A program made the position numbers and the translations under genes. DNA of 64,000 bases from an uncultured Eubacterium sp. (lineage in GTDB: Bacteria > Bacillota > Clostridia > Lachnospirales > Lachnospiraceae), in contig CAJUHV010000009.1 in the NCBI GenBank assembly GCA_910586445.1, positions 1-64,000 of the forward strand. Reading direction: 5' to 3'. Positions within the stretch are counted from its first letter, which is position 1; each line of letters starts with the position of its first letter. This document shows positions 37,672-46,671 of the stretch, in pieces. The notes under the pieces were generated by a model, which worked only from the letters and a program-made list of their open reading frames with translations, made no database searches and was not told the DNA's origin.

Positions 37672-38388
37672 ATGCATTTTTATATATTGACGTTATTCCC
37701 GGAAATGATTGAATCCGGTTTAAATACCAGCATTATCGGACGGGCTGTCCAGAACGGACATTTATCGATTACCGCGGTCAATATCAGGGATTATACGCTG
37801 GACCGGCATAAAAAAGTAGACGATTATCCGTATGGAGGCGGTGCGGGTATGGTAATGCAGGCACAGCCGGTGTATGATGCGTGGGAGTCTGTCATAAAGC
37901 AGGTCGGATACCGCCCGCGTACGGTTTATCTGACCCCGCAGGCAGAGGTGTTCCGCCAGAAGATGGCAAAGGAATTTGCCTGTGAGCAGAACCTGATTTT
38001 TTTATGCGGCCATTACGAGGGCATAGATGAGCGCGTACTGGAGGAAATAGTGACCGATTATGTATCAATCGGCGATTATGTCCTGACAGGCGGTGAGCTG
38101 CCTGCCATGGTTATGGCGGATGCGATTGCGAGGATGGTGCCGGGGGTGCTGACGAATGAGCAGTCCGGCAGCACCGAATCTTTGGAAGGAAACCTGCTGG
38201 AATATCCGCAGTACAGCCGCCCGAGGGAATGGAATGGAAAGGCCGTGCCTGATATACTGTTATCTGGAGACCATGCAAAGGTAGATGCCTGGCGCAGGGA
38301 ACAGTCGATCCTGCGCACGATGCAGCGCAGGCCGGATCTGATGGCAGAGGCTGAGCTGACCATAAAGGAGCGGGAAAAATATCTATGA
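37672..38388 (+). CDS. trmD: tRNA (guanine-37-N1)-methyltransferase
   Basis: 238 residues with the TrmD knot motifs YPYGGGAGMVMQAQPV, LCGHYEGIDERV and VLTGGELPAMVMADAIAR. It methylates G37 of certain tRNAs to prevent frameshifting. Its end overlaps the next gene by 4 bp. Confidence 0.97.
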   Translation: MHFYILTLFPEMIESGLNTSIIGRAVQNGHLSITAVNIRDYTLDRHKKVDDYPYGGGAGMVMQAQPVYDAWESVIKQVGYRPRTVYLTPQAEVFRQKMAKEFACEQNLIFLCGHYEGIDERVLEEIVTDYVSIGDYVLTGGELPAMVMADAIARMVPGVLTNEQSGSTESLEGNLLEYPQYSRPREWNGKAVPDILLSGDHAKVDAWRREQSILRTMQRRPDLMAEAELTIKEREKYL

Positions 38389-39155
38389 TAGTGACCTATT
38401 TACTGGATACACACACGCTGCCGGACCCGGTCGAAAATCCGGAGCTGCTGGACGGCCTGCCGCAGGAGAGAATAGAAAAGATCCGCAGGTTAAAGCATAC
38501 GGAGAGCAGAAAGCAGAGCCTGGGCGCAGGACTGCTGCTGGAGCACGGACTTCGGCAGGCAGCAGAGTATGCCGGGGAGGGGCATCAACAGGCAGCAGAA
38601 TTATCATCTGTAATTGAATACGGAGCTTTCGGTAAGCCGCATCTGGCGGAAGGCGCACCGTTTAACCTGTCGCATACAGGCAGCTATGCAATTGTAAGTA
38701 TCATGCTTTCTAAAGAAAACGCGGCGCCTGATAAAACAGCAATAGGGTGCGATATCGAGCAGGTGAGGAAATATGACCCGCGGCTGGCCAGGCGTTTTTT
38801 TACAGGGACAGAATATCAGATCTTAGAGGGAACAGATGCAGACCGGCAGGCGGACATGTTCTGCCGTTACTGGACGCGCAAGGAAAGCGTGCTGAAAATG
38901 ACAGGACTGGGCATGTCGCTGCCGCTGGATCTGTTTGAAATCAGCAGCGGTAACGTGGCAGTGCCGGACGAAAAAAGGCTGGCAGCCTGGCAGGCGTCGG
39001 CAGAAGGAAAGGCGCAGGCAGAGGCATATGGAGCGGCAGGAGAGCTTCTGCGCAGCAGCAGGGTACAGATGAGGGAATATCGTTATAAGGACTGCTGGAT
39101 TACCGTCTGCAGCACGCATGATCAGTTTGCGCCGCAGATCGTGGCTGTTATGTGA
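38385..39155 (+). CDS. 4'-phosphopantetheinyl transferase, Sfp type
   Basis: 256 residues. Core motifs are GCDIEQVRKYDPRLARRFF and FCRYWTRKESVLKMTG, including the magnesium-binding Asp and Glu residues of the Sfp/AcpT family. These enzymes load carrier proteins of fatty acid, polyketide or peptide synthases. It is translationally coupled to trmD (ATGA overlap), a place where most Firmicutes have no such gene. No synthase lies nearby, so the target carrier protein is unknown. Confidence 0.9.
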   Translation: MIVTYLLDTHTLPDPVENPELLDGLPQERIEKIRRLKHTESRKQSLGAGLLLEHGLRQAAEYAGEGHQQAAELSSVIEYGAFGKPHLAEGAPFNLSHTGSYAIVSIMLSKENAAPDKTAIGCDIEQVRKYDPRLARRFFTGTEYQILEGTDADRQADMFCRYWTRKESVLKMTGLGMSLPLDLFEISSGNVAVPDEKRLAAWQASAEGKAQAEAYGAAGELLRSSRVQMREYRYKDCWITVCSTHDQFAPQIVAVM

Positions 39156-39204
39156 GCATGTAAAAAGAGCTAAAGTAAAAATATGCGAAAATCCGAAAAA
39201 AGTC

Positions 39205-39233
39205 TTGCATTAGCGTACATGTTATGATAACTT
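39205..39233 (+). promoter_or_regulatory. Promoter of rplS
   Basis: TTGCAT and TAACTT with a 17-base spacer, including TG one base before the -10 hexamer. Confidence 0.55.
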
Positions 39234-39244
39234 AGATATGTTGG

Positions 39245-39273
39245 TAACTGTCCAGACTATCGAAGGACAGTTA
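39245..39273 (+). promoter_or_regulatory. rplS leader hairpin
   Basis: TAACTGTCC and GGACAGTTA form a perfect 9-bp stem with an 11-base loop at the start of the rplS transcript. Its place fits an autoregulatory L19 leader, but I cannot confirm a match to the known L19 leader structure. Confidence 0.5.
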
Positions 39274-39285
39274 TGATTCTTGATA

Positions 39286-39314
39286 ATAGAAAGTCCGCGC
39301 AGCGTGCTTTCTAT
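39286..39314 (+). repeat. Dispersed leader hairpin, copy 1
   Basis: ATAGAAAG...CTTTCTAT with a GC-rich centre (CCGCGCAGCG) folds into a short hairpin. The same element, with a shared flank TGATTC(A/T)TGA, recurs at 46721-46839 and 54994-55023. Confidence 0.75.
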
Positions 39315-39390
39315 CGTTGTTGTGAAAAAGGCGATGGTCCTCTGGTACAAGCAGGTATTAAGAACATCAAAATAATAGGAGGTCACAAAA

Positions 39391-39744
39391 ATGAATGCAA
39401 CAGAGATTATAAAAAGCATTGAGTCAGCTCAGATGAAAGAAGCTGCACCAGAGTTTCGCGTTGGCGATACGGTCAAAGTATACGGCAAGATCGTAGAAGG
39501 AAACCGGGAAAGAATCCAGGTTTTTGAAGGAATTGTATTAAAGAAGCAGGGTTCCAGCAGCAGAGAGACATTTACGGTAAGGAAACTGTCCAATGGCGTA
39601 GGCGTAGAAAAGACCTGGCCGCTGCACTCTCCGAATGTTGAAAAAGTAGAGGTAATCCGCCGCGGTAAAGTAAGACGTGCAAAACTGAATTATTTAAGAG
39701 GCCGTGTAGGCAAGCGCGCAAAGGTAAAAGAGTTAATCAAATAG
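39391..39744 (+). CDS. rplS: 50S ribosomal protein L19
   Basis: 117 residues with L19 motifs FRVGDTVKVYGKIVEGNRER, SSRETFTVRKLSNGVGVEKT and KLNYLRGRVGKRAKVKE. Ribosome site AGGAGG before ATG 39391. It has its own promoter and a structured 150-base leader. Confidence 0.98.
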   Translation: MNATEIIKSIESAQMKEAAPEFRVGDTVKVYGKIVEGNRERIQVFEGIVLKKQGSSSRETFTVRKLSNGVGVEKTWPLHSPNVEKVEVIRRGKVRRAKLNYLRGRVGKRAKVKELIK

Positions 39745-39761
39745 TTAGTATTCGTACAGGA

Positions 39762-39790
39762 AGAGACAATTGCAAGATTGTCTCTTTTTT
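39762..39790 (+). terminator. Intrinsic terminator after rplS
   Basis: AGAGACAAT, 6-base loop, ATTGTCTCT, then Ts. Confidence 0.92.
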
Positions 39791-39820
39791 CAAGATATTC
39801 AGATAAAAAGGAATAAAAAG

Positions 39821-40408
39821 ATGGGCAGACGGGTCAAAGGGCTTAGTTTTGGTAGAAAAAAAGAGCGCAGGATAAATCTTTCGCTGTTTCAGGAAGTGAT
39901 CATATGGATTTTCGAAATAGCTATTACGATTGGTATCGCGGTTGTCTTTACCTTTTTTTTCGGTGTACGTTCCAGCGTAGTGGGGCCTTCCATGTCTCCG
40001 CAGCTGGAGGATGGGGATGAGGTGCTGATCGACCGTTTTTCATATAAATTTATATCTCCAAAGCCGGGGGATGTGATTGCATTCCTGCCAAACGGAAATG
40101 TTAACACGCATTATTATATCAAGCGCGTGATTGCCGTGCCTGGGGATACGATACAGATTATAGACGGAGTAGTAAATGTTAATGATGAGAAATATGTAGA
40201 AGATCTTGAGCCGGCTTATATTGATGATGCAGGTATCGCAAAGGAAGCCATTACACTGGGTGAGGATGAATATTTTGTACTGGGAGATAACCGCAACAAC
40301 AGCGAGGACAGCAGGTTTGCCAATATCGGAAATGTAAGGGAAGACTATATTATCGGCAGGGTATGGTTTATATCGTCACCGAGGGACAAGTTCGGGTTTA
40401 TCAAATAG
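39821..40408 (+). CDS. lepB: Signal peptidase I, first copy
   Basis: 195 residues from ATG 39821 (AAGGAA 9 bases before). One N-terminal membrane helix (VIIWIFEIAITIGIAVVFTF) after a basic head. Catalytic Ser in GPSMSPQLEDGDEVLIDR, Lys in YYIKRVIAVPGD and box E in LGDNRNNSEDSR. It removes signal peptides from exported proteins. A second copy lies 930 bp downstream. Confidence 0.94.
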   Translation: MGRRVKGLSFGRKKERRINLSLFQEVIIWIFEIAITIGIAVVFTFFFGVRSSVVGPSMSPQLEDGDEVLIDRFSYKFISPKPGDVIAFLPNGNVNTHYYIKRVIAVPGDTIQIIDGVVNVNDEKYVEDLEPAYIDDAGIAKEAITLGEDEYFVLGDNRNNSEDSRFANIGNVREDYIIGRVWFISSPRDKFGFIK

Positions 40409-40481
40409 ATGGCCTATTAATAAAGGATGGTCAAAAGGGACGCCCAGTCAGGACGGCCGTAAGATAGAAAGGAAGAAAACT

Positions 40482-41321
40482 ATGCAGTACCAATGGTATC
40501 CGGGGCATATGACAAAGGCTAAGCGTCAGATGCAGGAAGACATAAAATTAATAGATCTTATTATTGAGCTGGTGGACGCGCGTATTCCGGTCAGCAGCCA
40601 TAATCCAGATATCGACCAGCTCGGCCAGAACAAATCCCGTATTGTACTGCTGAATAAGGCGGATCTGGCAGACGAGCAGCGGAATCAGGAATGGTGCAGC
40701 TATTATAAGGAGCGGGGCATGTACGCTGTCCGGCTGGATTCCAGAAACAGGGCAGGCATGAAAAATGTGCAGGCCGTAATACAGGACGCATGCCGTGAAA
40801 AGCTCGAGAAAAATCGAAGAAGGGGCATTCTTAACCGTCCGGTACGCGCGATGGTAGCAGGGATTCCAAATGTAGGCAAGTCTACATTTATCAATTCATT
40901 TGCCGGCAAAGCCTGTGCAAAGACAGGAAACAAGCCGGGAGTGACAAAGGGCAAGCAGTGGATACGGCTGAATAAAAATGTAGAGCTTTTGGATACGCCG
41001 GGAATTTTATGGCCGAAATTTGAAGATCAGACAGTCGGGCTGCATCTGGCATATATTGGTTCGATCAAGGACGAGCTGGTTAATGTGGAAGAAATGGCAC
41101 TGGAGCTGATCGGAGAGCTTACGGTAAAATATCCAGGCATACTGTCCGAGCGGTATGAGGCAGATGAAACAGCAGGCAGTATCGGGATTTTAGAACAGCT
41201 GGCACGCAGCCGCGGCTGCTTAAAAAAAGGCAGCGAGCTGGATTATGCCAAGGCGGCAGCACTGCTGATGGAAGACTTTCGAAGCGGCAGGCTGGGAAGG
41301 ATTTCGATTGAGACACCATAG
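40482..41321 (+). CDS. rbgA: Ribosome biogenesis GTPase RbgA
   Basis: 279 residues, a circularly permuted GTPase: G4 (LNKADL) comes before G1 (GIPNVGKST) and G3 (DTPG). Start QWYPGHMTKAKRQM is the family hallmark. It matures the 50S subunit. Known as ylqF in Bacillus and found in the same place there. Confidence 0.95.
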   Translation: MQYQWYPGHMTKAKRQMQEDIKLIDLIIELVDARIPVSSHNPDIDQLGQNKSRIVLLNKADLADEQRNQEWCSYYKERGMYAVRLDSRNRAGMKNVQAVIQDACREKLEKNRRRGILNRPVRAMVAGIPNVGKSTFINSFAGKACAKTGNKPGVTKGKQWIRLNKNVELLDTPGILWPKFEDQTVGLHLAYIGSIKDELVNVEEMALELIGELTVKYPGILSERYEADETAGSIGILEQLARSRGCLKKGSELDYAKAAALLMEDFRSGRLGRISIETP

Positions 41322-41339
41322 CTGACGGAGAGTGGATGC

Positions 41340-41915
41340 ATGAAGGCTATTATAAAGGAAATCATCAGTCTGAGCCTTTATCTGGCGATTATTTTAGGAT
41401 GTACGTATCTATTGGTCAATTATGTGCTGCAGCGGACGGAGATCGAGGGAGATTCCATGCAGCCGACGCTGTCAGATGGAGACAATATCATCGTAGATAA
41501 GCTTACTTATCGATTTAAGGAACCGCAGAGATATGACATTATAGCCTTTCCTTACCGGTATGAGCAGGATACGTATTTTGTAAAGCGCATTATCGGCCTG
41601 CCGGGAGAAAAAGTACGGATTGATGCACATGGTATTATATTTATAAATGATGAGGCACTGGATGAGCGGTACGGCACGGAGCCGATTCATCAGGCAAGGG
41701 ATGCATTTACGCCCAGAATACTGGGCGAGGATGAGTATTTTGTGCTTGGCGACAACCGCAATGACAGTATGGACAGCCGTGATTCCTCGGTAGGACTTGT
41801 ACGCAGGGAAGAGATTATAGGCAGGGCATTTGTGCGTATTTATCCATTTACTTCGATTGGGTTTATTCAAAATAAAAAAAGCAGTTCAGAACCAGAAACC
41901 GGAGAAAACAAATGA
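41340..41915 (+). CDS. lepB: Signal peptidase I, second copy
   Basis: 191 residues. N-terminal helix (IISLSLYLAIILGCTYLLV), catalytic Ser in IEGDSMQPTLSDGDNIIVDK, Lys in YFVKRIIGLPGEKV and LGDNRNDSMDSRDS. It differs a good deal from the first copy, so probably not a recent duplicate. It overlaps rnhB by 4 bp. Confidence 0.93.
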   Translation: MKAIIKEIISLSLYLAIILGCTYLLVNYVLQRTEIEGDSMQPTLSDGDNIIVDKLTYRFKEPQRYDIIAFPYRYEQDTYFVKRIIGLPGEKVRIDAHGIIFINDEALDERYGTEPIHQARDAFTPRILGEDEYFVLGDNRNDSMDSRDSSVGLVRREEIIGRAFVRIYPFTSIGFIQNKKSSSEPETGENK

Positions 41916-42703
41916 CAGAAAATACAATAGGGCAGATCAAGAACGAATATCAGGCAGCGGGGCTACACATGCTGCCTGATTTTATCCGTAAATATGAAAG
42001 TGATACCAGAGCCGGAGTACAAAAGCTTATAGCCGCGGCGCACAAACAGCTTGGATGGCTGGAGGCAGAGCGGGAGCGCATTTACCAGATGGGCGAATAC
42101 GAACGGCAGTATGCGCAGCATGGCTTTGTATGCGGCATAGATGAGGCAGGCAGAGGCCCGCTTGCAGGGCCGGTCGTAGCAGGGGCTGTGATCCTGCCGA
42201 AGGACAGTGAGATTTTGTATTTAAATGATTCCAAACAGCTGTCGGCAAAAAAAAGGGAGGAATTATACGAGGTGATTATCAATCAGGCAGCAGCATATGG
42301 CATTGGCATCGTATCCTGCCGGCGGATTGACGAGATCAATATTTTACAGGCAACCTATGAGGCAATGCGCGAAGCTATAAATAATCTAGGCGTAATACCC
42401 GATATATTATTAAATGATGCTGTTACGATACCAGGTGTAAAAATTCGTCAGGTGCCGATTATTAAAGGGGATGCAAAAAGCGTTTCGATTGCGGCTGCCA
42501 GCATTCTGGCGAAAGTGACGAGGGACCGTATGATGGAGCAGTTTGACCAGAAGTATCCTGAATATGGCTTTGCGGCGAATAAAGGATATGGGTCAAAAGC
42601 GCATATAGAGGCAGTAAAGCGGCTCGGCCCATGTGAAATACATAGAAAGACATTTATCACACATTTTGTATCAGGCAGCAGTCCGAATGACAGGGGGCAG
42701 TAA
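41912..42703 (+). CDS. rnhB: Ribonuclease HII
   Basis: 263 residues. RNase HII motif GIDEAGRGPLAGPVVAGAVI (catalytic D and E), then NDSKQLSAKKREEL, and DAKSVSIAAASILAKVTRDR. An N-terminal helical region of about 70 residues precedes the catalytic domain, as in Bacillus. It removes ribonucleotides from DNA. Confidence 0.96.
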   Translation: MTENTIGQIKNEYQAAGLHMLPDFIRKYESDTRAGVQKLIAAAHKQLGWLEAERERIYQMGEYERQYAQHGFVCGIDEAGRGPLAGPVVAGAVILPKDSEILYLNDSKQLSAKKREELYEVIINQAAAYGIGIVSCRRIDEINILQATYEAMREAINNLGVIPDILLNDAVTIPGVKIRQVPIIKGDAKSVSIAAASILAKVTRDRMMEQFDQKYPEYGFAANKGYGSKAHIEAVKRLGPCEIHRKTFITHFVSGSSPNDRGQ

Positions 42704-42706
42704 ATT

Positions 42707-44512
42707 ATGCAGGTGACAGATTATCTGGGACAGTACGCAAGCACACTTGCCAATGCGGCAGCAGGGACGGCATCTTCTGCGGGGGCCGCTCCGCCGGGAA
42801 ACGTTGCGACGCAGAATCTGGTGTCAAAATTAACGGAACTACAGGCAGGCACAGTATTTGAAGGCAGCATTAATTCGATCGACGGTACGAAAATACTGCT
42901 GGGATTGGGAAACGGACAGACGATTTCCGCCAGACTGGATGCAGGCATGAATTTTACACTGGGCCAGTCTGTCTTTTTTCAAGTAAAATCCAATGACGGC
43001 AGCACGATTGCTATTAAGCCGTATGCAGACGGGCAGGCATTTAATCCGACGATTCAAAAGGCGCTGGATGCAGCAGGCATGGAAATGACCAAGGATACGA
43101 TCGATATGGTAAACCGCATGATGCAGGAGGGCATGCCGATCGACAAGCATTCTTTAGCTGCGATGCGGCAGGCACTGGTACAGAATCCGCAGCTGTCCAT
43201 GCAGACAGCCGTGATGATGAGCAGGCTCGGGATACCGGTCAATGATCAGATGGCTGCGCAGTTTGAGAACTATTTGAATGACCGGCATGAGATGCTCGGA
43301 CAGATGGAACAGGTGATGGATGCCCTCCCTTCGGTATATGCAAAAGCATACGCAGGGACGGCAGATCTGCTCCAGTTAAACCAGCAGATTTTAACGATCT
43401 TAAATGCAGGTGGAGAAGCAGTGCCGGACCAGGGACAGGTACAGGATCAGCAGGTGCCGGATCAGGGACAGGTACAGGATCAGCAGATGCCGGATCAGGG
43501 ACAGCAGGCCGGGCAGCTGAATACCAATACCGTACAGCCTGAGCAGGTAAAGCAGCCGGTGGTGCTTTTCCATGAGCCGGACCAGGCAGTCACGCAGCCG
43601 CAGGCAGAGCAGCATGATCCAAAGGCAGGGCAGGTACAGCCTGAGGCGGCAAAAGACGCACAGGCCGAAGAACCGGCTAAGCTGTCGCAGCTTTTAAACC
43701 GCCATCATATAAGCGAGCTGGAGAACCAGCTAAAGGAGCTGTTTCCAAAGGCAGGGCAGTTAAAGCTGAATACGCAGCTGACTGCAAAAGAATTTTTAGA
43801 AGAGCTGTCTAGGCAGCTGCTCGAACAGCACAAAAGCTCCGGTTTTGATAAATCAGCGCTGAACAAGCTGTTTTCCGGCAGGGAATACCATACACTGTTA
43901 AAAGATGTAATGGAACAGGAGTGGACGGTAAAGCCGCAGGATCTAAAGACAGAGCATAAAATAGAAGAACTGTACCAAAAGCTGGACCGCCAGATGAGCC
44001 AGATCGAGCAGCTGGCCAGGCAGACCGGCATGGATACCAGCCAGCTGTCGCAGTCGGCGTCGCAGGTACGTGACAACATAGAATTTATGCACCAGATCAA
44101 TCAGGCGTATACCTATGTGCAGATACCGTTAAAGCTGGCAAACCAGAATGCGCACAGTGATCTGTATGTCTATACAAACAAACGCAGCCTCCGTAAAAGA
44201 GAAGGAGAATTGTCCGCATTCCTGCATTTAGAGCTTGAAAATCTAGGAACGACAGATGTATCCGTAAAAATGCTGGATAAAAATGTCACGACCAAATTTT
44301 ATCTGGAGGATGATGCGGCATACGACCTGATCGAAGCAAACCTGCCTAAGCTGCAGGAGCGGATTATGAAGCTGGGCTATACGTGCAGCATTGGGATTGA
44401 AAAGCGTGAAGAAAAGGTGGATTTTGTAAAAGATTTTCTGCAGAAAGGGCAGCCGTCTAAGGCGGCAGCAAAAGGAATGGTGCAGCGCTATTCTTTTGAT
44501 GTACGTGCTTAG
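42707..44512 (+). CDS. FliK-like hook-length control protein (YlqG family)
   Basis: 601 residues starting 3 bases after rnhB. The N-terminal part is Ala/Gly/Asn-rich. A Gln/Pro/Asp-rich linker (residues about 240-330) contains three repeats of the type PDQGQVQDQQV encoded by 33-bp DNA repeats (43423-43505). The C-terminal domain (YVQIPLKLANQNAHSDLYVY...VKMLDKNVTTKFYLED) matches FliK C-terminal domains. In Bacillus, ylqG occupies the same place. Whether it serves a flagellum is not clear; no other flagellar operon is present here. Confidence 0.78.
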   Translation: MQVTDYLGQYASTLANAAAGTASSAGAAPPGNVATQNLVSKLTELQAGTVFEGSINSIDGTKILLGLGNGQTISARLDAGMNFTLGQSVFFQVKSNDGSTIAIKPYADGQAFNPTIQKALDAAGMEMTKDTIDMVNRMMQEGMPIDKHSLAAMRQALVQNPQLSMQTAVMMSRLGIPVNDQMAAQFENYLNDRHEMLGQMEQVMDALPSVYAKAYAGTADLLQLNQQILTILNAGGEAVPDQGQVQDQQVPDQGQVQDQQMPDQGQQAGQLNTNTVQPEQVKQPVVLFHEPDQAVTQPQAEQHDPKAGQVQPEAAKDAQAEEPAKLSQLLNRHHISELENQLKELFPKAGQLKLNTQLTAKEFLEELSRQLLEQHKSSGFDKSALNKLFSGREYHTLLKDVMEQEWTVKPQDLKTEHKIEELYQKLDRQMSQIEQLARQTGMDTSQLSQSASQVRDNIEFMHQINQAYTYVQIPLKLANQNAHSDLYVYTNKRSLRKREGELSAFLHLELENLGTTDVSVKMLDKNVTTKFYLEDDAAYDLIEANLPKLQERIMKLGYTCSIGIEKREEKVDFVKDFLQKGQPSKAAAKGMVQRYSFDVRA

Positions 44513-44541
44513 CGTAATTGTATAAAATAGAGTGATTATGA

Positions 44542-44616
44542 AAAAGCGGAAGTGAATTTAAAAGCAGAAAGTGAATCCAAAAGCAGAAAGTGAATCTAAA
44601 AGCAGAAAGTGAATGC
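44542..44616 (+). repeat. Four-copy 19-bp tandem repeat
   Basis: Unit AAAAGCAGAAAGTGAATCC, first copy 18 bp with changes, three later copies nearly identical. It lies in the 160-bp gap before the FlhB-like gene. Confidence 0.85.
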
Positions 44617-44674
44617 AGAGGCAGTATATTTATAGAAGAATGTACGCTTAAATAAAAATAAGGGAGACGGAGGC

Positions 44675-44965
44675 ATGGCACAGAGAAAAAAAGAGAAGCC
44701 GAAAACTGCGGTAGCCCTTTCCTATGAACCGGGTGAACAGGCACCGAAAATACTGGCAACTGGAAAAGGGGTACTGGCAGAAAAGATCATTGATGCAGCA
44801 AAAGAAGCAGATGTCCCGACCTATAAGGATGATAAGCTGGCTGATACGCTGTCTCATCTGGAGATCGGCGATATGATTCCGCCGGAACTGTATCAGGTAG
44901 TAGCAGAGATACTTGTATTTGTCAGTGATATGGATAAAATGCGTGAAAAGTTAAAACATGGCTGA
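44675..44965 (+). CDS. FlhB-like cytoplasmic domain protein (YlqH family)
   Basis: 96 residues, no membrane helices. It corresponds to the C-terminal substrate-switch domain of FlhB/YscU (VALSYEPGEQAPKILATGKG...AKEADVPTYKDDKLADTL), but the usual NPTH cleavage motif is absent. In Bacillus, ylqH follows ylqG in this way. The role of this free-standing domain is unsettled. Confidence 0.85.
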   Translation: MAQRKKEKPKTAVALSYEPGEQAPKILATGKGVLAEKIIDAAKEADVPTYKDDKLADTLSHLEIGDMIPPELYQVVAEILVFVSDMDKMREKLKHG

Positions 44966-45032
44966 AAACAGCAGTAATAGATAAAGTACCCGACAGCAAA
45001 AAGATCTGGAAAACAGGCAGGAGAATCATCGG

Positions 45033-45389
45033 ATGAAAAATAAGCGTGAGACAGGCGCAGAATATGAAAAGAAAGCAGCACGGTATCTGGAATCATGCGG
45101 CTATAAAATCATAAGCAGCAATTTCCGGTGCAGGGCGGGAGAGATTGACCTGATCGCGCGGGACGGCAGGTATCTGGTGTTTATAGAGGTAAAGTACCGG
45201 GTCAATGCACAGATGGGAGAGCCGCAGGAGGCAGTAGATACTAAAAAGCAGCAGAAAATCAGCAGGACGGCAGCTTATTACTGCATGCGGCACGGCATAT
45301 CGTCTGAACAGCCGTGCCGTTTTGATGTGGCAGCATTTACAGAAGGGAAATGGATGGTCATCCAAAATGCATTTGACTACATAGAGTAG
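45033..45389 (+). CDS. YraN/UPF0102 family nuclease-fold protein
   Basis: 118 residues. Restriction-endonuclease-like core RCRAGEIDLIARDGRYLVFI followed by EVKYR: Asp and E-x-K as in Holliday-junction resolvase folds. N-terminal GAEYEKKAARYLESCGYKI is typical. It usually lies near rnhB. No function is firmly known. Confidence 0.9.
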   Translation: MKNKRETGAEYEKKAARYLESCGYKIISSNFRCRAGEIDLIARDGRYLVFIEVKYRVNAQMGEPQEAVDTKKQQKISRTAAYYCMRHGISSEQPCRFDVAAFTEGKWMVIQNAFDYIE

Positions 45390-45479
45390 GTCAAACTGTC
45401 ATCTTCCCGAAAAAAATCAGTTAATTTGTAATAATTTGACGATGATTTAAAATGCTTTTGATATTTTTCTGTAAAAATA

Positions 45480-45508
45480 TTGCGTAATAGCTGGTAAAAC
45501 GGTATACT
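45480..45508 (+). promoter_or_regulatory. Promoter of the diguanylate cyclase gene
   Basis: TTGCGT and TATACT with a 17-base spacer. Transcription would start near 45515, so the in-frame TTG at 45523 is unlikely to be the start codon. Confidence 0.65.
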
Positions 45509-45576
45509 ATAGCTATAAGATTTTGTTTTGCTTCCGGCAGGACTTAATAGTTTTCATTAATCATGTTGGAGAGAGT

Positions 45577-46656
45577 ATGGGTACGAAGGATAATAAAAAG
45601 AAGAAACAACAGGTAATACTGCTCCTTAGCCAGGAAAAATGGAACACTCGTTATGATATCCTGCACCATTCCTTGTGGATTATTGTAAAGTGCTTGTTTT
45701 TATTAGATATTTTATGGTTTTGTATATTTGTAACAGATGGATATGCAGCCTGGACGGAAATGCTCTGGAAGATTGCGGCAGTACCGCTTGTGCTGGTAGT
45801 TTTAGCAGTTGCATTTGATATTTTTATTTCCAAACGCCGGATGCTGTTAAATGACTATATCATGCTTATGATTTTAAATACGGTAGTTCTGCTGGTTATG
45901 GCAGATGACCAGTGGACACACAGCCTGCAGGTCATCTGTATACTGCCGGTTATATTCGGCATGATTTTAGGCCGGCTGGAGATTATCTATGTACAGGTAG
46001 TGATTTCGGCTGTTATGGTAGTCATTCATTTTATTTATGTTGAAATGTGCTCGGGACCGCCGTGGAAAGATCATATACTGCTAAATTTCTCAGGGATGAT
46101 GTTTAATGTGATTGTAGTAGCCAGAATTATTATCCAGATCCGCAAGTATACGCAGATGCTGGATACTCAGACAACGATTGATTCGCTGACAAGGCTGCAT
46201 AATCACGAGGCATTTTATGAAGAGCTGAACCGGAAAATGGCAGAATATCGACAGACAAAAGAACCGCTCAGCATTTTGATTGCAGATATTGATAATTTTA
46301 AGAAAGTAAATGATACTTATGGCCATGCATATGGAGACAAAGTACTTAAAGTGCTGGCAGATATTTTCGCGGAAGAATCCAGCACAAGATGCTTTGTAGC
46401 AAGATACGGCGGGGAAGAGTTTGCCATGATTATGGATATGAATCAGGATGACGCTGTGACAAAAGCCCAGCGGATACGCAGGCGTTTTGAGCAGCAGCAG
46501 ATCCCGATTGATGCAGATACTGCAAAAAGCTTTACGGTTAGTGTGGGCGTGGCCTGCTGCTGCTCAGATTATATGACCTCTAGCCAGTTTTTTGAAAAAG
46601 CGGATGAGGCGCTGTATAAGGCAAAAGCGAGCGGAAAAAACCGTGTATGTCTGTAA
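45577..46656 (+). CDS. Membrane diguanylate cyclase (GGDEF)
   Basis: 359 residues from ATG 45577 (GGAGAG just upstream, tight spacing). About six membrane helices occupy residues 30-195, followed by a GGDEF domain with DSLTRLHNHEAF, ADIDNFKKVNDTYGHAYGD and the active-site loop ARYGGEEFAMI. It should make cyclic di-GMP. The RxxD inhibitory site expected five residues before GGEEF is absent, so product feedback is probably lacking. Confidence 0.9.
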   Translation: MGTKDNKKKKQQVILLLSQEKWNTRYDILHHSLWIIVKCLFLLDILWFCIFVTDGYAAWTEMLWKIAAVPLVLVVLAVAFDIFISKRRMLLNDYIMLMILNTVVLLVMADDQWTHSLQVICILPVIFGMILGRLEIIYVQVVISAVMVVIHFIYVEMCSGPPWKDHILLNFSGMMFNVIVVARIIIQIRKYTQMLDTQTTIDSLTRLHNHEAFYEELNRKMAEYRQTKEPLSILIADIDNFKKVNDTYGHAYGDKVLKVLADIFAEESSTRCFVARYGGEEFAMIMDMNQDDAVTKAQRIRRRFEQQQIPIDADTAKSFTVSVGVACCCSDYMTSSQFFEKADEALYKAKASGKNRVCL

Positions 46657-46671
46657 GTGTATGGAAGTATG

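Noticed and set aside
39770..39820. N-terminal extension of the first signal peptidase from a TTG
   Set aside because: This stretch is the rplS terminator; ATG 39821 has its own ribosome site.
42707..44965. A flagellar operon
   Set aside because: Only FliK-like and FlhB-like orphans are present; the Bacillus ylqG-ylqH order explains them without a flagellar cluster.
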